From Phycisphaerales bacterium (lineage in GTDB: Bacteria > Planctomycetota > Phycisphaerae > Phycisphaerales > UBA1924), in assembly GCA_020427745.1 (NCBI GenBank), contig JAGQOC010000005.1:1-34144 (forward strand): a DNA stretch of 34,144 nt, in the 5' to 3' direction. The notes under the pieces are model-generated. The model did not search any database. It saw only the letters and a list, made by a program, of their open reading frames with translations, and was not told the DNA's origin. The translations under genes were made by a program, and so were the position numbers. Numbering within the stretch: position 1 is the stretch's first letter; each line of letters starts with the position of its first letter. Of this stretch, positions 6,460 to 14,675 are shown piece by piece.

Positions 6460-8088
6460 TCACCAGATCCAGCGGGCCTTGCCGACATCCGGCGTCGGGA
6501 TTGTCCCATCACGGAGCAGCGAGGGGAGATAAACCACGAACGCCTTGCCCACCACAAGGTCACGGTGCACCACGCCCGGCGTCGCGTCGATGTATTCGCG
6601 GACCCACGGGATGATCGAATCCTCACTCCACAGCCGCCCGTCCAGAGAGCGCGGCGAGTTGTCGCCGCACATGAAGAACTCGTCGGGTGTGAGCGTCGGG
6701 AAGAAGTTGGGGTGCCCGCCCCTTGTCGGGTAGCTCTCGACGAGATCGGGCAGGGAGATCTGATAACTGATGTCGCGTTCGATGGAGACATTGGTGAGCG
6801 TGAACCCGCCACCGCTGAACCCCCACCGCACGCGTGGCGGGACATAGATCTCCGGGCGTGAGAACACCCCGGCGTGTGTCACCCCGTTGCCGACACTTTC
6901 GTCCGTCCGCAGTTGATCGAAGCTCATCGCCGTAGCGGCCTCGGCACGCCGTGCAGGGGTGAGCGTGTAGGCGCCCTTCTCGGCTCCGCCGCAGACGAGT
7001 GCGCCGTCGATGTAGACATACAGCGCCTGGTCGACATGCCAGAACTCAACGCGGGTGTACATCCCGGTCTCGATCGTCCCGGTCTCGCCCGTGTCGAGGG
7101 TCACCCAGCTGGTCGACTCGTCCTGGTCCGGTTTCATCTCGACGCTCGCCGTACCCGCGGCGGTGTCCACGACTGCGCGGAAGACCATGCCGCGCGCTTC
7201 GATCGTCGGCGTCAGCGTCAGGGGCGAGCCGTCGGGCCGGACATTTACGCTCATCGCGATGTCCGAGACCGGGAACGGGCGAGGCTGGTTTGTTCCCAGC
7301 GGCAGCGTCGATGGCGCGAACAGATCAAAGTGCGGGCTCAGCTGGTTGTACGGGTACCGGTCCGTGATCGGGCGGACCGTCGAATCCCACTCGAGCGTCG
7401 TTTCCGCGGAGCCGGTATAGGTGTAGGTGCTAGTCTGCAGCCCGTCCCACCCGGGGGTCGAGCCGCGCACGGGCGACCGGAAGCTCGGCTTGGGGTCGAT
7501 CGGTGCGTAGCGCGAGTTGTAGACCGGGAGGAACATTGTCCGCTGCACCCGCTCGGGCTTGCGTGCGATGGACCACGAGTCGTCCATCCATGAGTCCCAC
7601 CCGGAGCGAGCGGTCACGCCCTCGACAAACGGGCGCGTGAACACATCGCCGTCCACCAGCGCGATCTGCTCGCCCGGCTTGCCGATCATGCGCTTGATGT
7701 AGTTCTCGTTCGTTCCCGGGTTCTTGAAGACGACGACATCCCACCGGTCCGGGGTGTGCAAGAACGGGAGATACTTGAGCACGAACACGCGATCGCCCGA
7801 GGAGAGGCGCTTGTTGGAGACCGTGATCCGCTCGCCGCTCATCGGATCATTGACCTCGATCTTGCTCGATCGCGCGGTGTTCCACGGCCCGACCGCCCAG
7901 CGGTACCCATTGGCGGGAGAGGTGAACTGCAGGTGCTTGCCCATCAGTGTCGGCGCCATCGACCCGGTCGGGATCACAAACCCCTCGATCACGAAGCCGC
8001 GGAAAAGGAACGCGAGCATCAGCGCGATCGTCAGGCTCGTGATGGTCTCTTTGATGCCCGCGGGCTTGTGGTGCTTGGTGGTGCTCAT
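6460..8088 (-). CDS. lepB: Signal peptidase I with large inserted lectin-like domain
   Basis: Inner-membrane serine protease that removes Sec/Tat signal peptides. One N-terminal helix (about residues 18-38) leads to the catalytic Ser43 in IPTGSMAPTL; the catalytic Lys132 lies in NENYIKRMIGKPGE, and box E is MCGDNSPRSLDGRLW near the C-terminus. At 542 residues it is far longer than most bacterial enzymes (250-320). The excess sits between the Lys box and box E, roughly residues 160-450, and part of it (TRVEFWHVDQALYVYIDGAL) looks like a concanavalin/LamG-type beta-sandwich, facing the periplasm. It follows ricT by 57 bases and probably shares its operon. Its clients would include the two PEP-CTERM proteins nearby. 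Confidence 0.92.
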   Translation of the reverse strand: MSTTKHHKPAGIKETITSLTIALMLAFLFRGFVIEGFVIPTGSMAPTLMGKHLQFTSPANGYRWAVGPWNTARSSKIEVNDPMSGERITVSNKRLSSGDRVFVLKYLPFLHTPDRWDVVVFKNPGTNENYIKRMIGKPGEQIALVDGDVFTRPFVEGVTARSGWDSWMDDSWSIARKPERVQRTMFLPVYNSRYAPIDPKPSFRSPVRGSTPGWDGLQTSTYTYTGSAETTLEWDSTVRPITDRYPYNQLSPHFDLFAPSTLPLGTNQPRPFPVSDIAMSVNVRPDGSPLTLTPTIEARGMVFRAVVDTAAGTASVEMKPDQDESTSWVTLDTGETGTIETGMYTRVEFWHVDQALYVYIDGALVCGGAEKGAYTLTPARRAEAATAMSFDQLRTDESVGNGVTHAGVFSRPEIYVPPRVRWGFSGGGFTLTNVSIERDISYQISLPDLVESYPTRGGHPNFFPTLTPDEFFMCGDNSPRSLDGRLWSEDSIIPWVREYIDATPGVVHRDLVVGKAFVVYLPSLLRDGTIPTPDVGKARWIW

Positions 8089-8145
8089 GAGATCTCGGTC
8101 TTTTGCCTATGGAGGGAGGAGTTTCACGCTCTGGCGGTACACGGC

Positions 8146-9417
8146 TTATTCATTCTTCGGCGATCCGGGCGCCCCATCCCCACCGCCCGGGCGACGCCGA
8201 CGCTTGCGCCGACGCTTCTTCTTCGGTGCACCACCCTCGCCATCCGCGGCGGGTGTCGGGCGCTGCGGCGGAGACCCACCCTCGTTCACCCCCGTCGACC
8301 GATCGCGGGGCTTGCGCCGTCGGCGTTTCTTCTTTTTCGGCGCGTCGCTGGGCGCGTCGAATGCGGTTTCCCCATCGGGCTGGATGTCGGGCTTTGACTC
8401 TCGACCCTCGGAACGCCTGCGCGATCGCGGGGCCCGCTCCGGTTTCGGCTCGTCGGCCCGCTTGAGGCCGGGCTCGGTGAGCTCTTCGACCGGCACCGCG
8501 ACCTCGATGCCCGAGTCGAGCTTGACGAGCGCGAGCTGCGTGAGGATCTGGGTGCTGACCACGATCCCGTCGCCGTCGGGTGTGCCGACGCGGCTCTTCC
8601 GGTTCGGCAGGTTCTTCCGCAGCTGCTCGTAGGTCTCGTCCTCGTACCGCAGGCAGCACATCAGCCGCCCGCAGCGTCCCGAGATCTTCAGCGGGTCCAG
8701 CGTTGCCTTCTGGATCTTCGCGCTCTTCATGCTCACGGGCTTGAGCACCTTGAGGAAGCTCTTGCAGCAGCAGTACTGCCCGCACCGTTCGTAGTCGGCG
8801 GTGATCCGGGCCTCGTCGCGTGCGCCCACCTGGCGCAGCTCCACCTTGGCACCGATCGCGTCCTGCAGATCACGCACGAGATCACGGAAGTCGATCCGGT
8901 CGTCGGCGGAGAAATAAAACACGACCCGGTCGCCCCCGAGCAGCGGCTCAGCCTCGACGATCTGCATGGGCAGCCCGGCGCTTTCCACTAGACGCTTGGC
9001 CGCCATCTTGTACTCGTTCTTCTTCTGCTCGAGGCGTTGCTCTTCGTTGAGATCCTCCGCGGTCGCGATCCGTAGCACACGACCCTGTTCGTAGAACGGG
9101 TACTGCTTGCCGCCCGAGTGCTCGATGTACTCGAGCATCTCCTTGCGCGTCACGCTCTTGGAGCACCCGGCGTTTCGGCAGGTGCTCGTGAGCATCTCGC
9201 CCATCTCGACGCCACGCTGCGTTTTCACCACCAGCTTGGACCCGCACCCGGGTTTGGCGTCGCCCGTGTAGGGGAACTCGCCGATCATGCGGAGGTAGCC
9301 GAACCGGACCACGATCGTGCTCGGAGCGCTGAGCTTCTCGTAGGCCTCGCGGTCCTCGCGCTCTTTGAGCAGCACCGCGAGGTCCTCTTCGAACTGTGGC
9401 AACGGATGGATCGGCAC
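8146..9417 (-). CDS. ricT: PSP1-domain protein of the RicT/YaaT family with basic C-terminal tail
   Basis: A 423-residue cytosolic protein. The PSP1/RicT core (about residues 30-310) has the family cysteines: CGSKLVVKTQRGVEMGE, the CGQYCCCKSFL cluster and CGRLMCCLRYEDE. In Bacillus, RicT forms an Fe-S complex with RicA and RicF that directs RNase Y. After residue 310 comes a low-complexity tail rich in Lys, Arg, Gly and Pro, with runs such as KKKKRRRRK and KKKRRRKRRRRPGGG, which looks RNA-binding like the tails of degradosome scaffolds; this is inference. The start is GTG at 9417 with GGGGA 8 bases upstream. An in-frame ATT lies 9 bases earlier. Likely operon with lepB after and the small envelope genes before. 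Confidence 0.88.
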   Translation of the reverse strand: MPIHPLPQFEEDLAVLLKEREDREAYEKLSAPSTIVVRFGYLRMIGEFPYTGDAKPGCGSKLVVKTQRGVEMGEMLTSTCRNAGCSKSVTRKEMLEYIEHSGGKQYPFYEQGRVLRIATAEDLNEEQRLEQKKNEYKMAAKRLVESAGLPMQIVEAEPLLGGDRVVFYFSADDRIDFRDLVRDLQDAIGAKVELRQVGARDEARITADYERCGQYCCCKSFLKVLKPVSMKSAKIQKATLDPLKISGRCGRLMCCLRYEDETYEQLRKNLPNRKSRVGTPDGDGIVVSTQILTQLALVKLDSGIEVAVPVEELTEPGLKRADEPKPERAPRSRRRSEGRESKPDIQPDGETAFDAPSDAPKKKKRRRRKPRDRSTGVNEGGSPPQRPTPAADGEGGAPKKKRRRKRRRRPGGGDGAPGSPKNE

Positions 9418-9462
9418 GGATGAAATCCCCGGAAATGCACGCGGAAAAGCCCGCCCGGGAGT

Positions 9463-9792
9463 CTAGGGACGCACCGCTCCCTGTGCGCGGGCCCGCGAAA
9501 ACAGTGGCCCGAGCTGCTCACGCTTGTAGAGCTGCAGCCGGTTGCTCTGGTTCACCCGGTAGATCATCAGCGATTCCTGGCGTGAATCGACCACCACGAG
9601 CACCTCGTCCGTCCCGCCGTCGGTCGTCATCATCGAGTACGACTGGGAGGTCGTCGTCATGTCCGCGACCGCCTCGCTCTCGAGCATCCCCGCGCCCTGC
9701 ACAACGATGAGTCCGCAGAGAAGACCCGCCGTGACCCAGAGCCACCCGGCGCGCCCGCCCCGATCCGTTGCTGTTTCGTGCGTTGTATTCAT
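9463..9792 (-). CDS. Small single-helix envelope protein, paralogue of the gene before
   Basis: A 109-residue protein with an N-terminal membrane anchor (AGWLWVTAGLLCGLIVVQ) and an outer domain containing EVLVVVDSRQESLMIYRVNQ. The same pattern (hydrophobic strand, D-S/T, then a L-x-x-Y/L-R strand, ending in R-x-L-x-x-x-F) occurs in the gene just upstream, so the two are probably tandem duplicates. Its ATG overlaps the upstream stop (ATGA), so translation is coupled. Function not recognised; the repeat looks like one propeller-type blade. Confidence 0.7.
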   Translation of the reverse strand: MNTTHETATDRGGRAGWLWVTAGLLCGLIVVQGAGMLESEAVADMTTTSQSYSMMTTDGGTDEVLVVVDSRQESLMIYRVNQSNRLQLYKREQLGPLFSRARAQGAVRP

Positions 9793-10109
9793 CGGTCGGG
9801 CTCCGCGAAGACATCCTGGGCCAGGTTGCGGTACCCGATCCCCTCCAGCGAGCTTGTGTTCGGATTCCACCGCAGCGCGACGAGCTCGCGGTTGGCGGTG
9901 TCGAGCACATAGATCGCGTTGCTGTTGCCCGACGAGGTCTGCCCGCCGACGAGTGTGTACTCGCCGCGGGCGCGTGGGGCGCTCGGGTCGCTAGGCTGGG
10001 CGCCCGCTCGGGGCGCGAGCGTGATCAACGCGAGCACACTCAGCAGGGCAAGGTTCAGCGCCATGAGCGCGTTGCCCGGTCGTCTGCGGATTGTTGTCTG
10101 GGCACGCAT
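9789..10109 (-). CDS. Small secreted or anchored envelope protein
   Basis: A 106-residue protein: basic N-terminus, hydrophobic helix ALNLALLSVLALITLAPRAGAQ (signal peptide or anchor, possible cut after AGA), then an outer domain with NAIYVLDTANRELVALRWNP. The ATG at 10109 is chosen because AAAGGGG lies upstream; the open frame extends to 10175 without a better start. Coupled to the following paralogue by an ATGA overlap. Function not recognised. Confidence 0.7.
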   Translation of the reverse strand: MRAQTTIRRRPGNALMALNLALLSVLALITLAPRAGAQPSDPSAPRARGEYTLVGGQTSSGNSNAIYVLDTANRELVALRWNPNTSSLEGIGYRNLAQDVFAEPDR

Positions 10110-10199
10110 GAGGGGCCCCTTTCGTGTGGGTGATGAACTCGTGACGCCGAACCCGATGAAGAGCTTTACGCACACCGATGCGGCAGAGTTCCGGGCGTC

Positions 10200-10460
10200 C
10201 TAGTCCTGGTGCCCGCGTTTGGTCTTGAGTGTCGCCGCGAACACCACCGCACCAACCAGCAAGACGATGAGGAGGAACACCATCACCTTGGGGGCGCTCG
10301 GTGGATCCGCGACCTTCGGCGGGCGGAGGGCCTCCGTGTCTTGGGCGAGTGCGGCCGAGCTCATCAGCACCGCGGCGCCGAGACCAAGAATCCGGGTGTT
10401 CAGCGAGCCGAGGGCACCGCGGATGGAGAGTTGCTTCGTGATCAATCGGGGGGTCATCAT
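10200..10460 (-). CDS. Small membrane protein with signal peptide and C-terminal helix
   Basis: An 86-residue protein: signal peptide with RILGLGAAVLMSSAALAQ (cut after ALA), a short Pro-rich outer segment, then a C-terminal helix (VMVFLLIVLLVGAVVFAATL) and KTKRGHQD. Not recognised. The ATG at 10460 is chosen over the track-like upstream start because TAGCGT lies 5 bases before it and TTGACC 18 bases before that, a clear leaderless promoter. It is probably the first gene of an operon with the two paralogues, ricT and lepB. Confidence 0.65.
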   Translation of the reverse strand: MMTPRLITKQLSIRGALGSLNTRILGLGAAVLMSSAALAQDTEALRPPKVADPPSAPKVMVFLLIVLLVGAVVFAATLKTKRGHQD

Positions 10461-10465
10461 CGACA

Positions 10466-10495
10466 ACGCTACACGCGTCAACGAGTCCGGGTCAA
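10466..10495 (-). promoter_or_regulatory. Leaderless promoter at the head of the ricT-lepB gene row
   Basis: On the minus strand, TTGACC (10495-10490), an 18-base spacer and TAGCGT (10471-10466), ending 5 bases before the ATG at 10460. The -35 overlaps the stop codon of the HYExAFE gene. This is the best -35/-10 pair among the leaderless genes in the window. Confidence 0.65.
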
Positions 10496-11148
10496 GCAAA
10501 AACCGGATTCCGCGCCGGATTGTCGCCGAGTGTGTTCCGTGCGAACGGGTCGAATACGGGCGATTCCCCTGCCCCGGCGTGGGCGGACGCTGCCGAGGGC
10601 GGGGCGAACGGCGCCGCGAGCCGATCGAAATCCGCTGTCGAGAGGTGCAGTGTCCTCCATCGCGGGCTGCGGACCTTCATCGCGCTGATGTAGTCACCCA
10701 GCGTGATCGCCCGCAGGGTGTACCATCGCCCTTGATGCTCGATCAACTCGCCGAACAGCCCGTCCGGGGGGGTGTCGGCGCACCAGTAGATGAACACGAA
10801 CGCCGCTTCGTACCCCGATCCGAAGAGCTCCTGCCAGCGCATCAGCGACTCGATGTCATCCATCGTGACCCATGATTCGAGCCGTGCCTTGCCCGGCGTG
10901 CCGTCCTTGAGCCGGAGCGGGGGCAGCTTGCGTCCCTTGATCTCGACCAAGAGATTCGGGGTGTCGCCGTAGATCACAAAGTCGAAGTTTTTGAGCGATT
11001 CCGGGTCCTCGCCCGCCCGCGTGGTCCGGAGCGCGGCCCGCTCGGGCAGCAACGCCTTGCGTGCCTCGTTGACCGCGACATAGGGGATCCGCGTCGTGCG
11101 GAGATACTCCTCAAAGGCGCGCTCATAGTGGTGCCGACGCTGGGCCAT
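10492..11148 (-). CDS. HYExAFE-family protein, PD-(D/E)XK nuclease-like
   Basis: A 218-residue protein with HYERAFEEYLR near the N-terminus (residues 7-17), the signature that names the planctomycete HYExAFE family. A restriction-endonuclease-like core follows: FDFVIYGDTPNLLVEIKGRK (Asp, then Glu-x-Lys) near residues 75-95, as in PD-(D/E)XK enzymes. The C-terminus is Ala/Pro-rich. Nuclease activity is inferred and the substrate is unknown; no partner methylase or toxin is next to it. The start ATG lies 5 bases after TATACT (11159-11154), with no Shine-Dalgarno sequence. Confidence 0.78.
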   Translation of the reverse strand: MAQRRHHYERAFEEYLRTTRIPYVAVNEARKALLPERAALRTTRAGEDPESLKNFDFVIYGDTPNLLVEIKGRKLPPLRLKDGTPGKARLESWVTMDDIESLMRWQELFGSGYEAAFVFIYWCADTPPDGLFGELIEHQGRWYTLRAITLGDYISAMKVRSPRWRTLHLSTADFDRLAAPFAPPSAASAHAGAGESPVFDPFARNTLGDNPARNPVFA

Positions 11149-11153
11149 GCCCG

Positions 11154-11159
11154 AGTATA
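11154..11159 (-). promoter_or_regulatory. -10 hexamer of the leaderless HYExAFE gene
   Basis: TATACT on the minus strand, 5 bases before the ATG at 11148. No clear -35. Confidence 0.55.
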
Positions 11160-11183
11160 CACCAAATTCCGACCGGATCGGTG

Positions 11184-12341
11184 TTATGGAAGGATATTGT
11201 CCGGTGTTTTCGGTTTCGGCACTTTCAGCCGATCGACGATCACCCGGATCGCCGGTGGCTCGGGCCCGCCCGGCTTCCCGGTCATCCGCCCGATCGCCTG
11301 TCCCAGCTCGATCGAGCGGATCATCGAGCGGTGGTTGGCTTCAACAACCACGATGTCGGTCGCCCCGGGCATGACGGCCGATGATACGGGGACCACCCCG
11401 TCGCCCAGCTCACGCTTCAGATCATCGAGCCCCCGCCCGATCGCCCGGGCATCACGAACGCCGACAAGCTGCTCGAGTGCCCCGCTCCCCGCGATCACCA
11501 TTGGATCAAAGTCCCCGAATGGCACCGCCCGACCGACGATGCAGGTCACCCGCACGCCGGGGGGCATCGGACGCTCGTTGAGCGCGTTGAGGAACTCCGA
11601 TCCGGGGAGCAGATCGGTCCCCGCTTGCCCGACGCCGTCTTTGGCGAACAGAAGCAGCCGCTTGGGGTCGTGGTCGGGGGACTCGATCCAACGCTGTGTC
11701 TGCTCGCGGATCTCGGCGACCGCGCGCATCCGCGACCACGGCGAGCCCAGATGCGGCGTGCCGAGCGTGATAAACCGATCAAACACCGGGAGATCCTTCG
11801 ACATGAGCTCCGGGCGCGTCATCGCCTCCCGCGCGACCAAACCACCCATCGAATGCGCCACGATGTCAACACGACCGACCCCCAGCCCGTGGAGCTCTTC
11901 GAGGGCATCCGCGAAGGCCGACGCGGACGGCGCGATCCGCTGGTCGTTGGGGTACTCGAACCGCACAACCGTGTGCCCGCTGTCGTGCAGCGCGGGCGCG
12001 AGCTGGTCCCAGATCCCGCCCGGCTCATCGAGCCCGTGGATCAGCACCACGACGCGCTCGGGGGCAACACTCGGCGATTGGGTTGTCCAGTCATCGGGCA
12101 CGCCCGGGTCGTACCAGCGTGTGCCGAGCCAGGCATGGTCGTCTTCAGGAATGGTGTTGAGCACCGCGTTGAGTGTGTCCGATGCCCACTGGGTGACTTG
12201 GAGGATCGCGTCGTTCTGCACGCCCGCGGCCCGCGCCGGCGTCGAGACCTTCGCCGCGATCCACAGCACACCGACCCCCAGCGCGCCAGCAAGGAGCCCG
12301 GCGAGCACGCCCGGTGTGCTGGAGTCCGAGCGACGGATCAT
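11184..12341 (-). CDS. Membrane-anchored alpha/beta hydrolase, lipase/PGAP1-like
   Basis: A 385-residue protein with an N-terminal anchor (residues about 10-30) and an alpha/beta-hydrolase domain. LIHGLDEPGGIW is the oxyanion region, VAHSMGG the nucleophile Ser elbow, GDGVVPVSSA the probable Asp and VVEANHRSM the probable His. LGTPHLGSPWS is typical of triacylglycerol-lipase and PGAP1 relatives. It probably acts on lipid esters at the periplasmic side. Its ATG overlaps the stop of the MCE gene (ATGA), so the two are translated together, which points to a job in phospholipid transport or turnover. Confidence 0.85.
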   Translation of the reverse strand: MIRRSDSSTPGVLAGLLAGALGVGVLWIAAKVSTPARAAGVQNDAILQVTQWASDTLNAVLNTIPEDDHAWLGTRWYDPGVPDDWTTQSPSVAPERVVVLIHGLDEPGGIWDQLAPALHDSGHTVVRFEYPNDQRIAPSASAFADALEELHGLGVGRVDIVAHSMGGLVAREAMTRPELMSKDLPVFDRFITLGTPHLGSPWSRMRAVAEIREQTQRWIESPDHDPKRLLLFAKDGVGQAGTDLLPGSEFLNALNERPMPPGVRVTCIVGRAVPFGDFDPMVIAGSGALEQLVGVRDARAIGRGLDDLKRELGDGVVPVSSAVMPGATDIVVVEANHRSMIRSIELGQAIGRMTGKPGGPEPPAIRVIVDRLKVPKPKTPDNILP

Positions 12342-13681
12342 GGCTTGCCCGACGCGTCCGTGGGCAGCTTGAGGACCTCGAGCAGCCCACGCTCGGCGTT
12401 CTCATAACGCCCGTACGCCGCGTCGACCACCTGCGCGATCCGCGCGATGTCGCTGGCGCTCACGCCCGTCACCTGCCCGGAGACGGCGGCATCGAGCGCC
12501 TCGGACGCCGCCCGGAGATCACCGACCGCCGACGCGTAGGTCCGCGCGGCTTCATAGAGCGGCTCGCGTTCGAGGTCCTCTTTCTTCGGCTTGGCGAGCA
12601 GACGCCACGGCTGCGAGCGGACCTCCTCGAGGAAGAGGTTTCCCTGCGTGCTCGCCATGCGGACATTGTCCAGCGTCGCGTCGATCTTCGGGCGTGCATC
12701 GAGCAGCAACGCATTGGCGTTTCCCGCGACCTCGTTGTAGGAGCCGAGTGCGAGCGTCCCTTTTTCGAGCAGCTCGTTCAACCGCTCGGTCGTGGGGTCG
12801 ATCTTCCCGCGGATGTTCGCTGTCGTCTCATCAACATTCGCGATAATGCTGTCGATGCGCCCGCGGTTGGTGTCGATCATCTCGCGGACCGAGTTGGTCG
12901 TTGCTTTCGCGTCGGAGGAGATCACGGAGACATCGTCCATCACGCCGTCGGCCTTGCTGAGCACACCATCAACGCGTGACGCCCACCCGCCCTCGCTGTT
13001 GAGTTTGTCCGTGAACGCGCGGATGTTCGCGATTGTCATCCGGCCATCGGAAACGCCCGATCCGAACTCGGGCTCCAGCGTGTTTGCCATCCGCCGGATG
13101 CTCGCCGTGATCTCGTCGGCGTTGGCGGAGATCGATTGCGCTCTCGCGATCGTGTCCTTGATCTGGTCGGCCTGCTCGCTCGTGAACCCCAGCTGGGCGA
13201 GGATGCTCGGGGCGAATCGCCCGCGGAGGATCTCGCCCGGCTGGAGCAGGCCGTCGGCGTCGGATGGGCCGCCCTCATACGACCCGGCACCGGCGGAGGT
13301 GAAGTTGATCCGCGAGACCCCGCCGAGGATGGGCGGGGAGAGATCCGCGAACGCATCCTCGTGGAGCCGGATATCGGAATCGATGCTGATCCGCACGAGC
13401 ATCGCCGAGGGGATCATCACGCCGCTGTTTGGGTCCTTGACCAGCTCGGGCTCGACCGCAACAACCTGCCCGACCGGGAGCCCGGCGAAGGTGACCTCGG
13501 CGCCGCTCTTGAGCCCGACAACCCCGACGCTCGTGGGGAAACGGACGCTGTACTCGGCTTTGTCCCCGAAACTGCCCAGGAAATCGCCCAAGACGAACGC
13601 GATGACCAACGCGAGGATAATGCTCGCGAGGAGGAAACTGCCCGCCATCACATTGTTCTTCTTGATCACCGCGACGCTCAT
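12338..13681 (-). CDS. MlaD-like MCE-domain lipid transport protein
   Basis: A 447-residue protein with one N-terminal helix (MAGSFLLASIILALVIAFVLG), an MCE domain (about residues 40-130, with VGLKSGAEVTFAGLPVGQV), and a long helical region with many VxxT/N-rich heptads up to about residue 370. Long helical MCE proteins form tubes or needles that carry lipid between membranes (as PqiB, LetB and mycobacterial Mce). AGAGGAAC-type Shine-Dalgarno sequence (GAGGA) is 8 bases before the ATG. Partner ATPase is 32 bases upstream and the hydrolase overlaps downstream. No permease gene is present. Confidence 0.9.
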   Translation of the reverse strand: MSVAVIKKNNVMAGSFLLASIILALVIAFVLGDFLGSFGDKAEYSVRFPTSVGVVGLKSGAEVTFAGLPVGQVVAVEPELVKDPNSGVMIPSAMLVRISIDSDIRLHEDAFADLSPPILGGVSRINFTSAGAGSYEGGPSDADGLLQPGEILRGRFAPSILAQLGFTSEQADQIKDTIARAQSISANADEITASIRRMANTLEPEFGSGVSDGRMTIANIRAFTDKLNSEGGWASRVDGVLSKADGVMDDVSVISSDAKATTNSVREMIDTNRGRIDSIIANVDETTANIRGKIDPTTERLNELLEKGTLALGSYNEVAGNANALLLDARPKIDATLDNVRMASTQGNLFLEEVRSQPWRLLAKPKKEDLEREPLYEAARTYASAVGDLRAASEALDAAVSGQVTGVSASDIARIAQVVDAAYGRYENAERGLLEVLKLPTDASGKP

Positions 13682-13713
13682 GGTGGGTTCCTCTGGGTTC
13701 TCTTCGTCCGTCT

Positions 13714-14613
13714 TCAGCCCCGGGTGGGCTCGACGCTCGGGGTGCGTGTGACGCGGTCGGGGGTCATCCCGAACAGGTCCGCGCTGTAGCCCTCTTCATC
13801 GCGCCTCGCCGCGAGCGGGCCGTCCGCATCGCCGCGTAAGAACTGTCGGACAAGTCGGCTGTCCTCGTCCATTGTTCGGGCTTCTTCGCTCGGCATATCG
13901 CGCAGGTTCTCGAACCACGAGCGGTCCTCGACGCAGAGCATCCGTCCCTGGTCGAGCATCGCCATCCGGTCCGCGATCGTGAACGCCGAATCCATCTCGT
14001 GGGTGACGACCACGCTCGTGACCCCGAGCTGCTTGGTCAGCGCGAGGATCAGTTGGTCGATCTGGGCGCTGGTGACGGGGTCCAGCCCGGCGCTGGGCTC
14101 GTCGTAGAACAGGATCTTCGGATCCAGGGCGAGAGCGCGGGCGAGCCCGGCGCGTTTCTTCATGCCGCCGGAGATCTGTGCGGGGTACTTGTCGGCGTGC
14201 TCGCGGAGCCCGACGAGCTCCAGCTTGATCTTCACCTGGATATCGATGATCTCCTGGTCGAGGTCCGTGTGCTCCTGCAGCGGCAGGGCGACATTCTCGG
14301 CGAGCGTCATCGAGTTGAACAACGCCCCGGACTGGAAGAGGATCCCGAACTTCTTTCGGACCTCGTTGAGATTTTCTTCACTGATACCGCAGAGGGACTG
14401 CCCGAAGAGCTCGATCGATCCGCCGTCGAGCGTGTGCGTCCCGATCATGGTGCGGAGCATGGTCGATTTGCCGGAGCCCGAACCGCCCATGATGACCATG
14501 GTCTCGCCCGGATAGACATCGAAGGTCACGCCCTTGAGGACGGTCTGGTCGCCGAAGCGTTTGACGACTTCCTTGCAGCGGATAACGGGTTTTTGGTCCG
14601 CGGGTGTGTGCAT
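13714..14613 (-). CDS. MlaF-like ABC transporter ATPase
   Basis: A 299-residue ATPase with Walker A GGSGSGKST (about residues 39-47), Q-loop FQSGALFNSMTLAENVALPL, signature SGGMKKRAGLARALALDP, Walker B ILFYDEPSAGLDP and the switch His VTHEMDSAF. The SGALFNSMT and GGMKKR variants are typical of MlaF/Mkl ATPases that power MCE lipid transport. About 45 extra residues follow the ATPase core. The ATG is 6 bases after TACGAT (14625-14620), with no Shine-Dalgarno sequence, so it heads the operon as a leaderless gene. The usual permease (MlaE) is absent and must lie elsewhere. Confidence 0.92.
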   Translation of the reverse strand: MHTPADQKPVIRCKEVVKRFGDQTVLKGVTFDVYPGETMVIMGGSGSGKSTMLRTMIGTHTLDGGSIELFGQSLCGISEENLNEVRKKFGILFQSGALFNSMTLAENVALPLQEHTDLDQEIIDIQVKIKLELVGLREHADKYPAQISGGMKKRAGLARALALDPKILFYDEPSAGLDPVTSAQIDQLILALTKQLGVTSVVVTHEMDSAFTIADRMAMLDQGRMLCVEDRSWFENLRDMPSEEARTMDEDSRLVRQFLRGDADGPLAARRDEEGYSADLFGMTPDRVTRTPSVEPTRG

Positions 14614-14619
14614 AGAGGC

Positions 14620-14625
14620 ATCGTA
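14620..14625 (-). promoter_or_regulatory. -10 hexamer of the leaderless mlaF-like gene
   Basis: TACGAT on the minus strand, 6 bases before the ATG at 14613. No convincing -35. Confidence 0.5.
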
Positions 14626-14675
14626 CCACGATCAAGCGATCGGCGTCCGATGGGGCTGAGATTCCTGCTCCGCGA

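Noticed and set aside
12792-13751. 319-codon frame antisense to the MCE gene
   Set aside because: Shadow of a helical repeat-rich protein; no start signal.
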